Source: Olsenella intestinalis (GTDB taxonomy: Bacteria; Actinomycetota; Coriobacteriia; Coriobacteriales; Atopobiaceae). Taken from it: a stretch of 64,000 bases of DNA. Within the stretch, counting starts at the first letter, position 1. Each line of letters begins with the position of its first letter. The notes beneath the pieces are model-generated. The model saw only the letters and a list, made by a program, of their open reading frames with translations, had not been told where the DNA came from and did no database searches. Location of the stretch: contig NZ_JALGRK010000001.1 in NCBI RefSeq assembly GCF_023276655.1, forward strand, positions 1,011,501 through 1,075,500, written 5' to 3'. The translations under genes and the position numbers were made by a program. Positions 10,330 through 20,443 of this stretch are shown here, one piece after another.

Positions 10330-10599
10330 CTAAACCTCCAGATCACCTCCCAGGCAGGCGTTGTCGTCTTCAAAGTCGTCGACGGTCACGACCACACGGC
10401 CACAGTGCTCGCGCTGGTCGTCCCCGAGCCCGCGCGCCCGCACGTCACGATGCTTGGGCTTGGGGAGCACGCCGAGCCGCACGAGGGCCTCGAGCCTGTG
10501 GGCGAGCATTAAGTCACCCCCGGTCGTGGTGGGCCACGTGGCGAAGTCGCCACGGCGCGTGTGGCGCCGCTCGAGGGCGTGGGGTCCTTTAGTACTCAT
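10330..10599 (-). CDS. Hypothetical protein (89 aa)
   Basis: MSTKGPHALERRHTRR...; start overlaps stop of the upstream ORF (ATGAGTACTAA), suggesting translational coupling. Confidence 0.55.
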   Translation of the reverse strand: MSTKGPHALERRHTRRGDFATWPTTTGGDLMLAHRLEALVRLGVLPKPKHRDVRARGLGDDQREHCGRVVVTVDDFEDDNACLGGDLEV

Positions 10600-11170
10600 G
10601 GCCCTCACCGCCTTGAGAGGCCTCGTGCGCGAGCGCGTCGGCCCCGCGATAGGGCTCGGGGTGGTTCGTGGTGGCGAAGTCGTCCACCATGCCGCCCTCG
10701 GGCGCCTGGCCCCCGCCGAGACCGCCGCCGGAGGCGGAGACGAGCCGGCCGTCCTCCTCGACGTAAGCGAGCACGCCGTCGACGGTAACGGAGACGGCAC
10801 CCTTGAGCTCGGCGGTGTCCCGCAGGGTGTAGCGCGGCAGGTGAGTCGACTTGCTCTCGAACTCGCGATGGGAGACCACCGAAGCCTCGGCCTTCACGTC
10901 CGTGTCGTGCGGCAGGGGCACGTCGGGGTCGGTGGCGTCCACGCTGTAGGAACAGACGCGCTCGTGAAGCCCCGTCTGGGGCGACTTCCATTCGTTGTCG
11001 AAGTGGACCAGGATTCGGGGCTCGTAGACGAGCCTGCCGTCGTGGTCCAGCCGGACGTGGCAGGAGGCCGCGCAGGCGCGACTGGTGTCCGCCGTTCCCA
11101 TAGGCTGCACGTCGCACGTCCAGACGCTGCCGTCCTTGTAGGTGACCGTTACTCTAATCATAGTGACCAA
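10589..11170 (-). CDS. Hypothetical element-encoded protein (193 aa)
   Basis: Continuous ORF in the element operon; no recognised motif. Confidence 0.6.
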   Translation of the reverse strand: MVTMIRVTVTYKDGSVWTCDVQPMGTADTSRACAASCHVRLDHDGRLVYEPRILVHFDNEWKSPQTGLHERVCSYSVDATDPDVPLPHDTDVKAEASVVSHREFESKSTHLPRYTLRDTAELKGAVSVTVDGVLAYVEEDGRLVSASGGGLGGGQAPEGGMVDDFATTNHPEPYRGADALAHEASQGGEGHEY

Positions 11171-11214
11171 ATCCTTCCTGGATAGAAACCTTGCTTGCGA
11201 GCGCCGAGGGCGCG

Positions 11215-12390
11215 TCAGAGGCTAAGCTGCCTCTGGGGTTGCGGGGCGAGCGACGGCCCCGGAACGACGATTGGTGGCGCCCTCGTGACGGTGGGCGTCA
11301 TGCCTCCCACGGGCGTCCCGCCACGGACGCCGATCGTGAGACCGCCCTGGGGACGGTCGTCGGACGAACGCACGCGGACGCCTAGACGCTCAAGGAATCG
11401 AGTGCAGAGAGCAACGATGCGATCGAAGATCTCGCGGAGCCTGCTGAGCGGAGCGTCGCTGGCGGCGTCGCACTCGGAAGCGACGGACTCCAGGACCTCA
11501 ACGCGCTCACTAGCGTCGACTCGCGCCTCTTGAAGACGCTCCAGTCTGTCGGTCTCGACGGCGACGTCGCTGGAGACGGCCTCGCGTTTGGCCTCCAGGC
11601 GGCTCACGTCGCGCTCGGTCCTCTTGAGCGTGGTCTTGGCGGCGACGTACTCGTCGTGGTCCAGCCTCGAGAGCACGCGGTCGCCCTCGTCCTCGAGCTC
11701 AACGCCGACGTCGAAGCCGAAGTGGTCCTTCAGATGTGCCGACAGCTTGGGGTGGAACTCGAGCATCGCCTGGCGGTCGAACATCTTGCTCTGGGAGACC
11801 GTCCTGCTGACGATGGGCTTTCCGTCGGCGTCGCGGGCGACGACGCGCTTGTAGCGGATCGTGCCCTTGCGGTCGCGCTTGACCTCGCCCGCCTTGTGGG
11901 CGGGGTTCCTGGCCTCGTCGCGCTTGGTCCAGCGGAGGGGCTGGCTCTTGTCGTTCGTCGTCTTGGTGGTCTCCACCACGGGGACAAAGCAGAAGTGCAT
12001 GTGTGGGCTCGTCTCGTCGAGGTGGACGTAGGCGCCGACGACGTTGTCGCGCCCGACGAGCCCCGAGAGGTAGTCGAAGGTCTCCTCGAAGAACTCGGCC
12101 TCGCGACCGGCGAGACGCTCACTCTTGGGCAGCGTCACGACCCAGTCCGAGAGGACGTTGGTGGTCTTGCGAGGGGAGGAGTCTGCCGAGGCGACCCTCT
12201 CGTCGATGAAGCCCTGGGGATCGGGACGGTCTAACAGCGCGTAGTTGAGGTGCGTCCTCGAGGAGTCGATCTTCTGGTTCTGGTAGCGATAGCGCTCCTG
12301 GTTGGGATCGCCGTCGTGCCGCGTGTAGTGGTTGAGCATGTTGCCCACGGCACTCCGCGTGTACCCCTGTAGGTTTGCCATCGGGACCAC
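11215..12390 (-). CDS. MobV-family (Pre/Mob) relaxase
   Basis: N-terminal GNMLNHYTRHD..., HLDETSPHMHFCFVPV (HxDE...PHxH metal-binding motif), C-terminal coiled coil. Confidence 0.88.
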   Translation of the reverse strand: MVPMANLQGYTRSAVGNMLNHYTRHDGDPNQERYRYQNQKIDSSRTHLNYALLDRPDPQGFIDERVASADSSPRKTTNVLSDWVVTLPKSERLAGREAEFFEETFDYLSGLVGRDNVVGAYVHLDETSPHMHFCFVPVVETTKTTNDKSQPLRWTKRDEARNPAHKAGEVKRDRKGTIRYKRVVARDADGKPIVSRTVSQSKMFDRQAMLEFHPKLSAHLKDHFGFDVGVELEDEGDRVLSRLDHDEYVAAKTTLKRTERDVSRLEAKREAVSSDVAVETDRLERLQEARVDASERVEVLESVASECDAASDAPLSRLREIFDRIVALCTRFLERLGVRVRSSDDRPQGGLTIGVRGGTPVGGMTPTVTRAPPIVVPGPSLAPQPQRQLSL

Positions 12391-12638
12391 CTCCCAAAGC
12401 GAACTTTCTTAAAAACGTTATATAACGTATACCCAAAACAGAGATAAGAATTTCAATCAAACCCAAAGTTTCTTTGGGTTCCAAGGCACATGGGACAGGG
12501 CGCTCTAGCAGCCATCGACACGCACGGCGACACGCACCGCGAAGAGCGTCAGGGAAGGAAAACGTGCAAGCGACAGGACGTTGGCAGAGAGCCATGTGAT
12601 AACGCCGAAGAGCAAAGAGCTCAAGAGCTTCTTGAGTA

Positions 12639-12682
12639 GCAGGTTAGGCAAGACACGCTTGTGCTCACGTCTTGCCACCTGC
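12639..12682. repeat. Interrupted inverted repeat upstream of the relaxase, candidate oriT
   Basis: GCAGGT-TA-GGCAAGAC ... GTCTTGCC-ACCTGC with 14-nt loop ACGCTTGTGCTCAC, about 250 bp upstream of the MobV start. Confidence 0.55.
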
Positions 12683-12737
12683 CCTGCGGGGCTCTCCGCA
12701 CACAACATCGCCGTCGTAATGCGACGGCCCGTTGTGC

Positions 12738-12900
12738 GCTGCGCGGCGCCTTGGCGCCTTGCCCTCCGCCCAGGCAGCACGCCATAGCGTGTGCCGGGCT
12801 GCGCGGCGCCTTGGCGCCTTGCCCTCCGCCCAGGCGGCACGCTCCCGCGTGCGCAGGGCTGCGCGGCGCATCGGCGCCTTGCCCGCGCTCGCAGGGCTCT
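12738..12900. repeat. 60-bp tandem repeats (about 2.7 copies)
   Basis: GCTGCGCGGCGCCTTGGCGCCTTGCCCTCCGCCCAGG... restarts at 12738, 12798 and 12858 with exact 60-bp period; each unit contains GGCGCCTTGGCGCC. Confidence 0.85.
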
Positions 12901-12988
12901 GCCCTTGCCGCTGGGCCCACCCGGTCTCTATCGGGGTTTGGCACCCGAGCCGACGGCATGCCCAGCCCTCGTCGCCTCCGGCTCGACG

Positions 12989-13034
12989 GTCTCACCACGA
13001 GGTCTCAGGCCACCCTGAGGCCCTCTGGTGAGAC
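12989..13034. repeat. Long imperfect hairpin in element non-coding region
   Basis: GTCTCACCA...CTCAGG-ccac-CCTGAG...TGGTGAGAC. Confidence 0.7.
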
Positions 13035-13438
13035 CATGAGTCTCCGACGACGCCCAGAGAGCACGGCTGGAGCTCGAGATCGAACCTGGTCCACGGCGAA
13101 CCGTGTCGCGCCCACTGCTGGGCTCTTGGTGGGCCTCGGTTGGCCTCTATGGGGATCCACACACCCACGACTGACCACAGGTGGGCCCCATCGGGCCAGC
13201 GGTGGCCCGCTCAAGCCCCACTCTGGGCTCTAGGTGGGTTGACAAGAGGGGAGGGTCAAACAAAAAGCTAGAACGGGCGTGTTTGGTCGCACAATGTGAA
13301 CGTCTGCACCCACGGCTGCCTTAAAACAGGCTTATGAACGATTGGTAGACGTGTCGGAGAAATGTCACCCTCAGGCGTGCAGAAACCCACTTTAATATTT
13401 TATAATTGGCTTTAGGGCGTCAAAAGGAGCTGATTGAA

Positions 13439-14506
13439 ATGAAGACCTTCTGCAAGACCCTTGCCATCACCGCATTGGTAGCGGCTGCCGCCGTCGCCAC
13501 CCCCGCCACTGCCGAAGCGGCCTCTATGTACCGTCTGTACAACCCCTACTCAGGCGAGCACTTCTACACCGCCAGCACCACCGAGCGCGACCATCTCGAC
13601 CGCATCGGATGGAACTATGAGGGCGTCGGCTGGGACGCCCCTGACACGGGCGACAACGTCTATCGCCTCTACAACCCCAACTCGGGCGACCACCACTACA
13701 CCCTGTCCACCAACGAGCGTGACTTCCTCGTGGGCGTCGGCTGGACCTACGAGGGTGTCGGTTGGAAGAGTGCAGACCCCAAGGATGGTGTCCCTCTCTA
13801 CCGTCAGTACAACCCCTATGCGTCCTCTGGTAGCCACAACTACACCACCAGCAAGACGGAGAACGACTACCTCGCCTCCATCGGCTGGAACGCCGAGGGC
13901 ATCGGTTGGTACGGCACCAAGCAGTCTGCCTCTGCAGGCAACGAGGATGCCAAGAACACCAATAATAATGGCGGCGCCAACAACGCCAACAACAACAACG
14001 GCAGCGCCAACAACAACGCCAACAATGCCAATCAGCAGACGCCTGATGCGGCCGACTACACCGCGTCCAAGGACGGCCTCTGGTGGCGCTCGCAGGCAAC
14101 GAGCGTAGACGTGCAGGCTAAGACCCAGCGTGTGTACTACCTCAATGACACCAACCAGCCAGGCGACCTCATCAAGGTTCTCGAGCTTGGCCCTGAGAAC
14201 CACGTCTTTACCGCCATCATCTACACTCGTGAGACGCCCGACACCACCGAGACCTACATCGAGAAGGAGGCGTGGGACGAGGAGCTCTACCACTATGAGA
14301 GCCGCGTCTACTGCCCCTACACCCACCAGTACTTCAAGGATTATGACGAGTATATGGATTGGTGGTCTGCAGGTGGGTACAAGGAGAGCCTCTCCTACAA
14401 CAACGTCTCCGTCAAGGTTCACGACGGTTGGAAGCACCATGACGCCGGCACGGCCACTCGCACCGTCCCTGGTAAGGTTAGCCAGAAGGTTATCGACTTC
14501 CAATAA
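13439..14506 (+). CDS. Secreted protein with three YRLYNPxSGEHxYT repeats (DUF5648-like) and Asn-rich linker
   Basis: SD AAAGGAG; signal peptide MKTFCKTLAITALVAAAAVATPATAEA; repeats YRLYNPYSGEHFYTAS / YRLYNPNSGDHHYTLS / YRQYNPYASSGSHNYTTS. Confidence 0.85.
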   Translation: MKTFCKTLAITALVAAAAVATPATAEAASMYRLYNPYSGEHFYTASTTERDHLDRIGWNYEGVGWDAPDTGDNVYRLYNPNSGDHHYTLSTNERDFLVGVGWTYEGVGWKSADPKDGVPLYRQYNPYASSGSHNYTTSKTENDYLASIGWNAEGIGWYGTKQSASAGNEDAKNTNNNGGANNANNNNGSANNNANNANQQTPDAADYTASKDGLWWRSQATSVDVQAKTQRVYYLNDTNQPGDLIKVLELGPENHVFTAIIYTRETPDTTETYIEKEAWDEELYHYESRVYCPYTHQYFKDYDEYMDWWSAGGYKESLSYNNVSVKVHDGWKHHDAGTATRTVPGKVSQKVIDFQ

Positions 14507-14524
14507 TAAGCCACCTACGAACAA

Positions 14525-14563
14525 AAGCCACCCCTTCGTAATGAAGGGGTGGCTTATTTTTTT
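14525..14563 (+). terminator. Rho-independent terminator
   Basis: AAGCCACCCCTTC-gtaat-GAAGGGGTGGCTT followed by ATTTTTTT. Confidence 0.92.
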
Positions 14564-14592
14564 CTAGCTGTTACCTAGGCTCTTGCTAGAAA

Positions 14593-15387
14593 CTACTTAC
14601 TCATCCCGAACTCGTACGTAACGCTCTCGTCCCACTCGTCACGACCGCTGTAGTGGCCACTCGACAAGAGCTGAGAGAAGCTCACCTTCTGCTGGTCCTC
14701 GCGCACTGCAAAGACCGCACCAGTGCGCCACTGCTCGCCCGTGGTGTAGCCCGACGGGGGAGCAACCTCACGCAGCACGTACGTGCCGTACGGCAAAGAC
14801 CCCATGTCCATGTGACACTCGCCCTTCTCGTCCGTGGTCAGCTCAGCCACGTACGGCGTGTTGTCATCGATATGCACGGACGTGTCCAGGTCAGAGAGCC
14901 ACGTAATCTTGCCGCTCGACATCTGCTCGTCAGTGAGCGTCACCTTGCCGACGCTGTCCTTGCGCACGCCGTTCAGGTAGATGGGATTGTCACTCACGTT
15001 GTACACGCGGAACTTAGCCCCTGCCAGCGTGGCGTCACCCTGTCCCGTCTCCATCTTCTTGTCGGGCAGACCAGAGCTCTTGTCACCCCAGTACGTCGAG
15101 TCGACCTTCTTGATGTCGAGACCGCCAGTGAAGACCTTGTTCTTGACAACACCAGAGATTCCAGTCGCGTCAGACCAATTCTGCCACTCGACAATAGGAT
15201 GGTTTGCTGCATTCGTGACAATATGAGTCGTGTTTCGGCCATCGCCAGACTCATGATCGACGGTGAACAAGCAAACACCGCGCCCGAGTGGTATTCGGAC
15301 GCGGTGCAGCCGGAGGGCAATCACCCATACGATACGAAGGCGCCTAAGGATAGGGCGCGATAACGGAAGCCAAGAGACCCCAATCAA
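14593..15387 (-). pseudogene. Fragment of a Cna-B/SpaA-type surface (pilin/adhesin) protein
   Basis: Cna-B-like DATLAGAKFRVYN...GSLPYGTYVLREVAPPSGYTTGEQW; no signal peptide, no sorting motif, unlikely N-terminus. Confidence 0.6.
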
Positions 15388-15393
15388 AGACGA

Positions 15394-18300
15394 TCAGAAA
15401 CCTTCGGCACCCATCGCCTTGAGCAAGTCGATAACGTCTTCTCGAGGAAGCATCTGGCTCTGGCGTTGCTGCTTATTGGCGTTCTTCCAGTTGCACTTTT
15501 TGAATCGAGTCTTAGACTCGTTGAACGTGTTGATCCAGTCACACTTCTCGTCGACCGTGAGAGAGGGATCGTCGAGAGTGGGGATCCGCCACACCCCAAG
15601 TCTGTGACCCATTACGCACGTCATGATACGTGACCAATCCCAGTCACGCACGTTGCGCTTGGCGGTTTCGCTTGGATTAAGCCTAACCTTCCCGAAGAGC
15701 GTTCGCCACTCGCCCTCGGTCCTCAGGCACCGACAAGATCGTCCCCGCTTGTACCACCACTCGAACTCCTCCGGCGTCTTGTAGGGTAGAGTCTCCACGT
15801 TCGCGACCTCGTACGTCTCGCCGTACAACGAGGGATGTACCGTAACAACACTGGACTCGTCAGGCTTACGCTTCAGATCGAAGTCCATAGAGAGGTGCCG
15901 TGTCTTACGATGCACGTTGAAATCCACACGACTCTCCTTGCCACTCATGTCCTTGAAGCTCGGCCATGAGTCGTGCGTACACTCGACCCTGCCGGTGCGA
16001 GTCAAGCAGATGTGAAGGAAGTGAAGACGGTCACCGAGGCTGTCCTTCTCGAAACAGCTTTTGTAGCTGTTGTGTGCGCACACACCCCCTTCAACAGGAG
16101 CCACGTTCCCTCGCGTCGTGAGGTTGAGGAATGAGTCCTGCTCGTGCTTCTCAGCCCACACAGTCCCGTCACCGACGAGGTCCATACGAGCCGCACGGAG
16201 GTAAGGCTCGAGCCCGAAAAGAGTCAGACCGTTGACCTCGTCGGCGGTCGCGTCGGTGATCATGCCGTCGGTGGTGTAGCTGTAAGTCTTCCTGCCCTGC
16301 AGGTCGAGTTCGTTCATAGCAGCGAGCAGCGTGCACCGCACAATAGCCGTAGTCATTGAGCAATGGGTTGGGCTGGTGAGAGCGGAGCAACCCATGTTCT
16401 CCATCTCCTGTTTGAGAGCGTTCCAGGAAGACTTCTCGAGCACGTTCTGTGCGGTCTTGCCATAGAGGCTGTTCCCCATCGTCTTCAACAGCTGCTCAAA
16501 AACACCCAGCTCAGGTTGTGAACCGAGGTGAGACTTCACAAGACTGCGGTCACGAACGAAGGCATGCGACGCATCGAAGAGGGATCGCGTCGGCTTTCCG
16601 TCCCCATCAGTGCGGTACGTCCCGAGAACGGCACGCCTTACATGGACCCTGGCACCGAGCTGAAGGGCGAGCCAAATCTCAACACCCGTGACGTACACAC
16701 CATCGCGCTCGCCGAGGGACAGCGGATAGACGGGCTTACCACCAACGACGATCGGGATGCAAGGGTACGGACAGTCTGGGGGAAACTCGAACCTGTCGAC
16801 GTAGGCAAAGATCGGGTCCATAGGGGTGACGAAGTCTTGTGACCGCATCCACTCGTCAATCCACTCGCGAGCGATAGGCCTGGGACTACCCCAATCTATG
16901 TCGAACACGAGCGCCATGGCCGTGAGATAGGCGGACTCGAGGTCAAGATCGTGGGTGAGCGTGTCGACCCACCCCACGAACGAGCAACCGTTAAGACCGC
17001 CCTTGTAGCTCTGCCGTGCGTACACCTGCAACAACCCGCAGTCGTCGTTGAGGGGCTCCAGGCGTCTGTCAGGACGCAGCTTCCCTGTCTTCTGATCCAT
17101 CACCATGCCCTCATCGACAGAGACGAGGCCCCTGAACCACTGGTCGAACTCGCTGTTACTGTTAAGATCGTGCTCCTGCTGTATGACGTTTTTAGCGACG
17201 CTCGCGGCAGCAGCTGAAGCAGTGACAGGCATAGCTCTGTTGAACTCGAAGAGTTTCCCGGCGTAGCCCAACGTGACGAGGGAGTCCTGCGACGCGTAGT
17301 CGAGAAACGACAGGGGGTCGCCGACAAGATAGGAGAGCATGTCGTCCTTGGAGTACCCAGAAGACAACTCGCGCTTGGGAACCCCAATCGTCCTGCCGAG
17401 CGCGTCCAGAGACTTCAGGCCAGAGGGCGCGTAACACATCGTGTCACGGACCTCTACCGAGAGAGGATAGAAGCGCCACCATTTCACACTGTGACGGGGG
17501 TTCATCTGAAACGTGCGGATTGTGACGAGACCCCCCTGCACGTCAGAGACGCGCCGCATGATGTCCTTCTCGCAAGAACGACCGCTCAGATCGAACGCGC
17601 TGAGATCAGCCTTGCCGGCATGGCACAGGACCGTGATGGGGACGTGCCTCTTGTCACGATGGAAGTCAGAGTAGTCGTTGCGGTACCCTGCGAGACCGAG
17701 ATACTCCTGCGTCCCCCAATCGACCTCGAGCCTGTGTGCAGAGGGGCGATCATGACTCTTGAGCTCATCGTACGCGCGCTTGAACGCGGGGTCCCCACAG
17801 GCGTCACAGGCATCCTCGAAGCTCGTGAACGAGCCCCAATCATCGGGATTCTGAGCTCGGTCAGCCCAGAGAAGACCCTTCGTGTCGACCTTGGGAACAT
17901 CCCAGCGACGTGAATCCTTATACTGATACCCGCTAGGCGGGCACTTCGTCAGACCGAGATCTCTTAGAACGTTCTCAAGCCCGAACCGAGAGATTATGTA
18001 CGAATGCATCGCGCCGAACCCGATACGCTCACCGTTGTTCGAGGCGAACACAAGCTCGTGGATCTCGCCAGGATCGCGTGGGTCGGCAAACGCGACCTGC
18101 CACGTCAGCATCATACGCTCGAGACTTTCAGGGTTTGGATAGTAGAACTCTGTATCCAAGGCAATGACGAGGCGTAGGGAGTCCCGCTTGACGAGCTTGA
18201 GAGTCTCGAGATCCGAAGGGTCGAACGGGTCAGTCAGCGAGGGCCCGACTCCAGAGAAGGAGGGAGAGCTGTTGGTCGTGTGGGGTCGAGTTTTGTCTGG

Positions 18301-18609
18301 GTTCCCAGAGGGAACTTGACCCCGTGCTGTCTGATCTGCTGAAACGATGTTTTCTGTCTTTGGAAATTTCAAATTTCCAAAGCTGTTGACGTTGTTTTGA
18401 TTCGGTGCTTGTCGCATTGTCACGGGGTTCTGAACCCTTCTGTGCAACACGTCGAAATCCCTTTTGTAGTTCTTGTCTTTTGTTGGCTCGAAAACGTCGA
18501 CGTCCCAACCGGCCTTCTCGAACATCTGCCGTTTGGAGGGGTCGTGCAGCATTTGCGAGAGGTCGGTAGATGCGTCTGTCGCGTGGCGGTACCTCTTGTT
18601 GCTTGACAT
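15394..18609 (-). CDS. Family B DNA polymerase (piPolB / protein-primed PolB-like)
   Basis: ExoI ALDTEF, ExoII-like CHAGKADLSAF, ExoIII YASQD, motif A DLESAYLTAM, motif B KTMGNSLYGKTAQ, motif C YTTDG; 1071 aa. Confidence 0.88.
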   Translation of the reverse strand: MSSNKRYRHATDASTDLSQMLHDPSKRQMFEKAGWDVDVFEPTKDKNYKRDFDVLHRRVQNPVTMRQAPNQNNVNSFGNLKFPKTENIVSADQTARGQVPSGNPDKTRPHTTNSSPSFSGVGPSLTDPFDPSDLETLKLVKRDSLRLVIALDTEFYYPNPESLERMMLTWQVAFADPRDPGEIHELVFASNNGERIGFGAMHSYIISRFGLENVLRDLGLTKCPPSGYQYKDSRRWDVPKVDTKGLLWADRAQNPDDWGSFTSFEDACDACGDPAFKRAYDELKSHDRPSAHRLEVDWGTQEYLGLAGYRNDYSDFHRDKRHVPITVLCHAGKADLSAFDLSGRSCEKDIMRRVSDVQGGLVTIRTFQMNPRHSVKWWRFYPLSVEVRDTMCYAPSGLKSLDALGRTIGVPKRELSSGYSKDDMLSYLVGDPLSFLDYASQDSLVTLGYAGKLFEFNRAMPVTASAAAASVAKNVIQQEHDLNSNSEFDQWFRGLVSVDEGMVMDQKTGKLRPDRRLEPLNDDCGLLQVYARQSYKGGLNGCSFVGWVDTLTHDLDLESAYLTAMALVFDIDWGSPRPIAREWIDEWMRSQDFVTPMDPIFAYVDRFEFPPDCPYPCIPIVVGGKPVYPLSLGERDGVYVTGVEIWLALQLGARVHVRRAVLGTYRTDGDGKPTRSLFDASHAFVRDRSLVKSHLGSQPELGVFEQLLKTMGNSLYGKTAQNVLEKSSWNALKQEMENMGCSALTSPTHCSMTTAIVRCTLLAAMNELDLQGRKTYSYTTDGMITDATADEVNGLTLFGLEPYLRAARMDLVGDGTVWAEKHEQDSFLNLTTRGNVAPVEGGVCAHNSYKSCFEKDSLGDRLHFLHICLTRTGRVECTHDSWPSFKDMSGKESRVDFNVHRKTRHLSMDFDLKRKPDESSVVTVHPSLYGETYEVANVETLPYKTPEEFEWWYKRGRSCRCLRTEGEWRTLFGKVRLNPSETAKRNVRDWDWSRIMTCVMGHRLGVWRIPTLDDPSLTVDEKCDWINTFNESKTRFKKCNWKNANKQQRQSQMLPREDVIDLLKAMGAEGF

Positions 18610-18611
18610 GG

Positions 18612-18845
18612 TTACATCACCACCAGGTGCTCGGTGACGTAACGCTCAAGCTCAGCGACGGGATAGACGATCTTCTTGCCTATCCTCGCGAACTTGGGGC
18701 CGTTGTACGGTCCCTTTGTGTAGCGCATGTTCGCTAGGGTCCCTGGCGCCATCGACAGCATCTCCGCTGCTGTCTCTGTGTCGACGACGAGGGGTTTGAC
18801 GTCCTGTGGGCCTGCTGGCTCGAAGAGCTCATCCGCGCGTTTCAT
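18612..18845 (-). CDS. Small helix-turn-helix DNA-binding protein, candidate excisionase
   Basis: TETAAEMLSMAPGTLANMRYTKGPYNGPKFARIGKKIVYPVAELERYV (excisionase/MerR-like HTH_17 pattern); 2 nt upstream of the polymerase start. Confidence 0.78.
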   Translation of the reverse strand: MKRADELFEPAGPQDVKPLVVDTETAAEMLSMAPGTLANMRYTKGPYNGPKFARIGKKIVYPVAELERYVTEHLVVM

Positions 18846-19204
18846 GGCCGGATCCTTTCCCACCCCGAAATGGGGTGTGTTTGGATCCGCGACCCGTACG
18901 CGGAATGTTGGGGTTTTGGCTCAGTACCTTTAAGCTCTTCGCGTGTCGCTAACGCGACACTAATTCATTCGTTGGTGAGCCCATCAAATCGTTTCGTGTG
19001 CGTCTTTGGTCTGCCGGTTTACCGTCCCGGGCTTATGGCCTTCTTCGCAACGAGATTACCGTGTCTTGGTAGGTTCCACGGCGCCCCGATTTCTATGTCA
19101 ATTGGACCCTATCATGGTCTGGCGTTCGGCGTCAACGCTTTAGTGGTAACTATTTCTGGTCTAATCTGTATGTAGGTAACGACAATCCTGAGGGAGGCAC
19201 TGCC

Positions 19205-20443
19205 ATGCCGCGAAAAGGACTCCAGCCCGGCCAGAACAACATCTCTAACTGCACCGCGCACGATCACGGGAAGACGCCTGGCAAGCGTGGCCACACCTGG
19301 AGCCTGCAATGGCACGCCAACGTCGACGGTGTTACCAAGCGGCACATGACCAAGGTCACGGACGCGACGCGGGCCGAGGTCTATGCCGCTGCGAACAGGC
19401 GATTCGCCGAGCTCATGGCTCTCTCAAGGCTGCCGGGTGATGGGACATGGGACCAGTTCAAGCCGATGGACGCGTTCGTTCGTGACGTGTGCATACCGAC
19501 CGTCCGTGAGAACAACTATGGACGTAAGCTGCGTGATCGTACTGTCGATGCGTACGTCCGGTGTCTGACGCGCTATGCGGAGCAGGTCGAGGGTCTGCGT
19601 ATCGCTGACGCCATCGTGCCCGCTTCTCTCGAGCGTTGCTTCAAGTCTATTGCCGTAAGCTCGGGCAACCCCACTGCGAAGCAGACTGCCAAGGTGGTGT
19701 CCCGGTATGTGATGGGCTTGCTGGTCAAGAACCGCGTCATCGAGTTTAATCCCATGCGGCAGTATTCTGTCGAGACCACGGTCGATGAGGTCAGGGATGT
19801 GGACGTTGCTGATGAGCGCACTCTGCTCCCTGCCGAGCGCAAGCGTGTCGTCGAGCATCTGCTCTCCCTCGATCCCTCCTCGCCTGCCCGCAAACGCTGG
19901 ACTGCCGAGCAGATGACGGCGAAGCGGTCGAATGTCATTGACATGACCCTTGTCCAGGCGACCTGTGGTCTTCGGATCTCGGAGGTTCGGCAACTCACGC
20001 GTGCTAGTGTCAAGGACGATGGGAGGCGTCTAACCCTGACGGTCTCTCCCAGCGCGTCCAAAACGCACAAGGGACGTGTCGTCCCAGTCATGGATTTGAG
20101 AGTCGCTGATCGTATCATAGAGCGCTTAAATCGTCTCCCAGGAGACCCAGACACCCTGCTGTTCCCCTCGCCTGTCTCCAACACTGTCTGGGATGCGCGG
20201 AACGTCAGCAAGGCGATGCGGTCGTTCTATGACGAGCTCTCCGAGGATCTCGGCATCCCTCTCCTTGCAAGGGTTTCGACCCACGTTTGGCGTCGTGTTC
20301 TGAACAGTGAGTGGGCCAACCTCGGTGTGCCCGTCGAGCGCCGCGCTGCTTACTTTGGTCAAAGTAGTGAGGTCAACACACGCTACTATACCGACCTCGT
20401 CGACCTGGATCCTCTCGAGGCTCTGGTCAAAGATCGTATGTAG
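19205..20443 (+). CDS. Tyrosine site-specific recombinase (integrase)
   Basis: Catalytic-domain pattern TCGLRISEVRQL ... THVWRRVLNSEWA ... YFGQSSEVNTRYYTDL; adjacent to right att. Confidence 0.93.
   Translation: MPRKGLQPGQNNISNCTAHDHGKTPGKRGHTWSLQWHANVDGVTKRHMTKVTDATRAEVYAAANRRFAELMALSRLPGDGTWDQFKPMDAFVRDVCIPTVRENNYGRKLRDRTVDAYVRCLTRYAEQVEGLRIADAIVPASLERCFKSIAVSSGNPTAKQTAKVVSRYVMGLLVKNRVIEFNPMRQYSVETTVDEVRDVDVADERTLLPAERKRVVEHLLSLDPSSPARKRWTAEQMTAKRSNVIDMTLVQATCGLRISEVRQLTRASVKDDGRRLTLTVSPSASKTHKGRVVPVMDLRVADRIIERLNRLPGDPDTLLFPSPVSNTVWDARNVSKAMRSFYDELSEDLGIPLLARVSTHVWRRVLNSEWANLGVPVERRAAYFGQSSEVNTRYYTDLVDLDPLEALVKDRM

Noticed and set aside
12738-12900. CRISPR array
   Set aside because: Units are contiguous 60-bp tandem repeats with no unique spacers and no cas genes nearby
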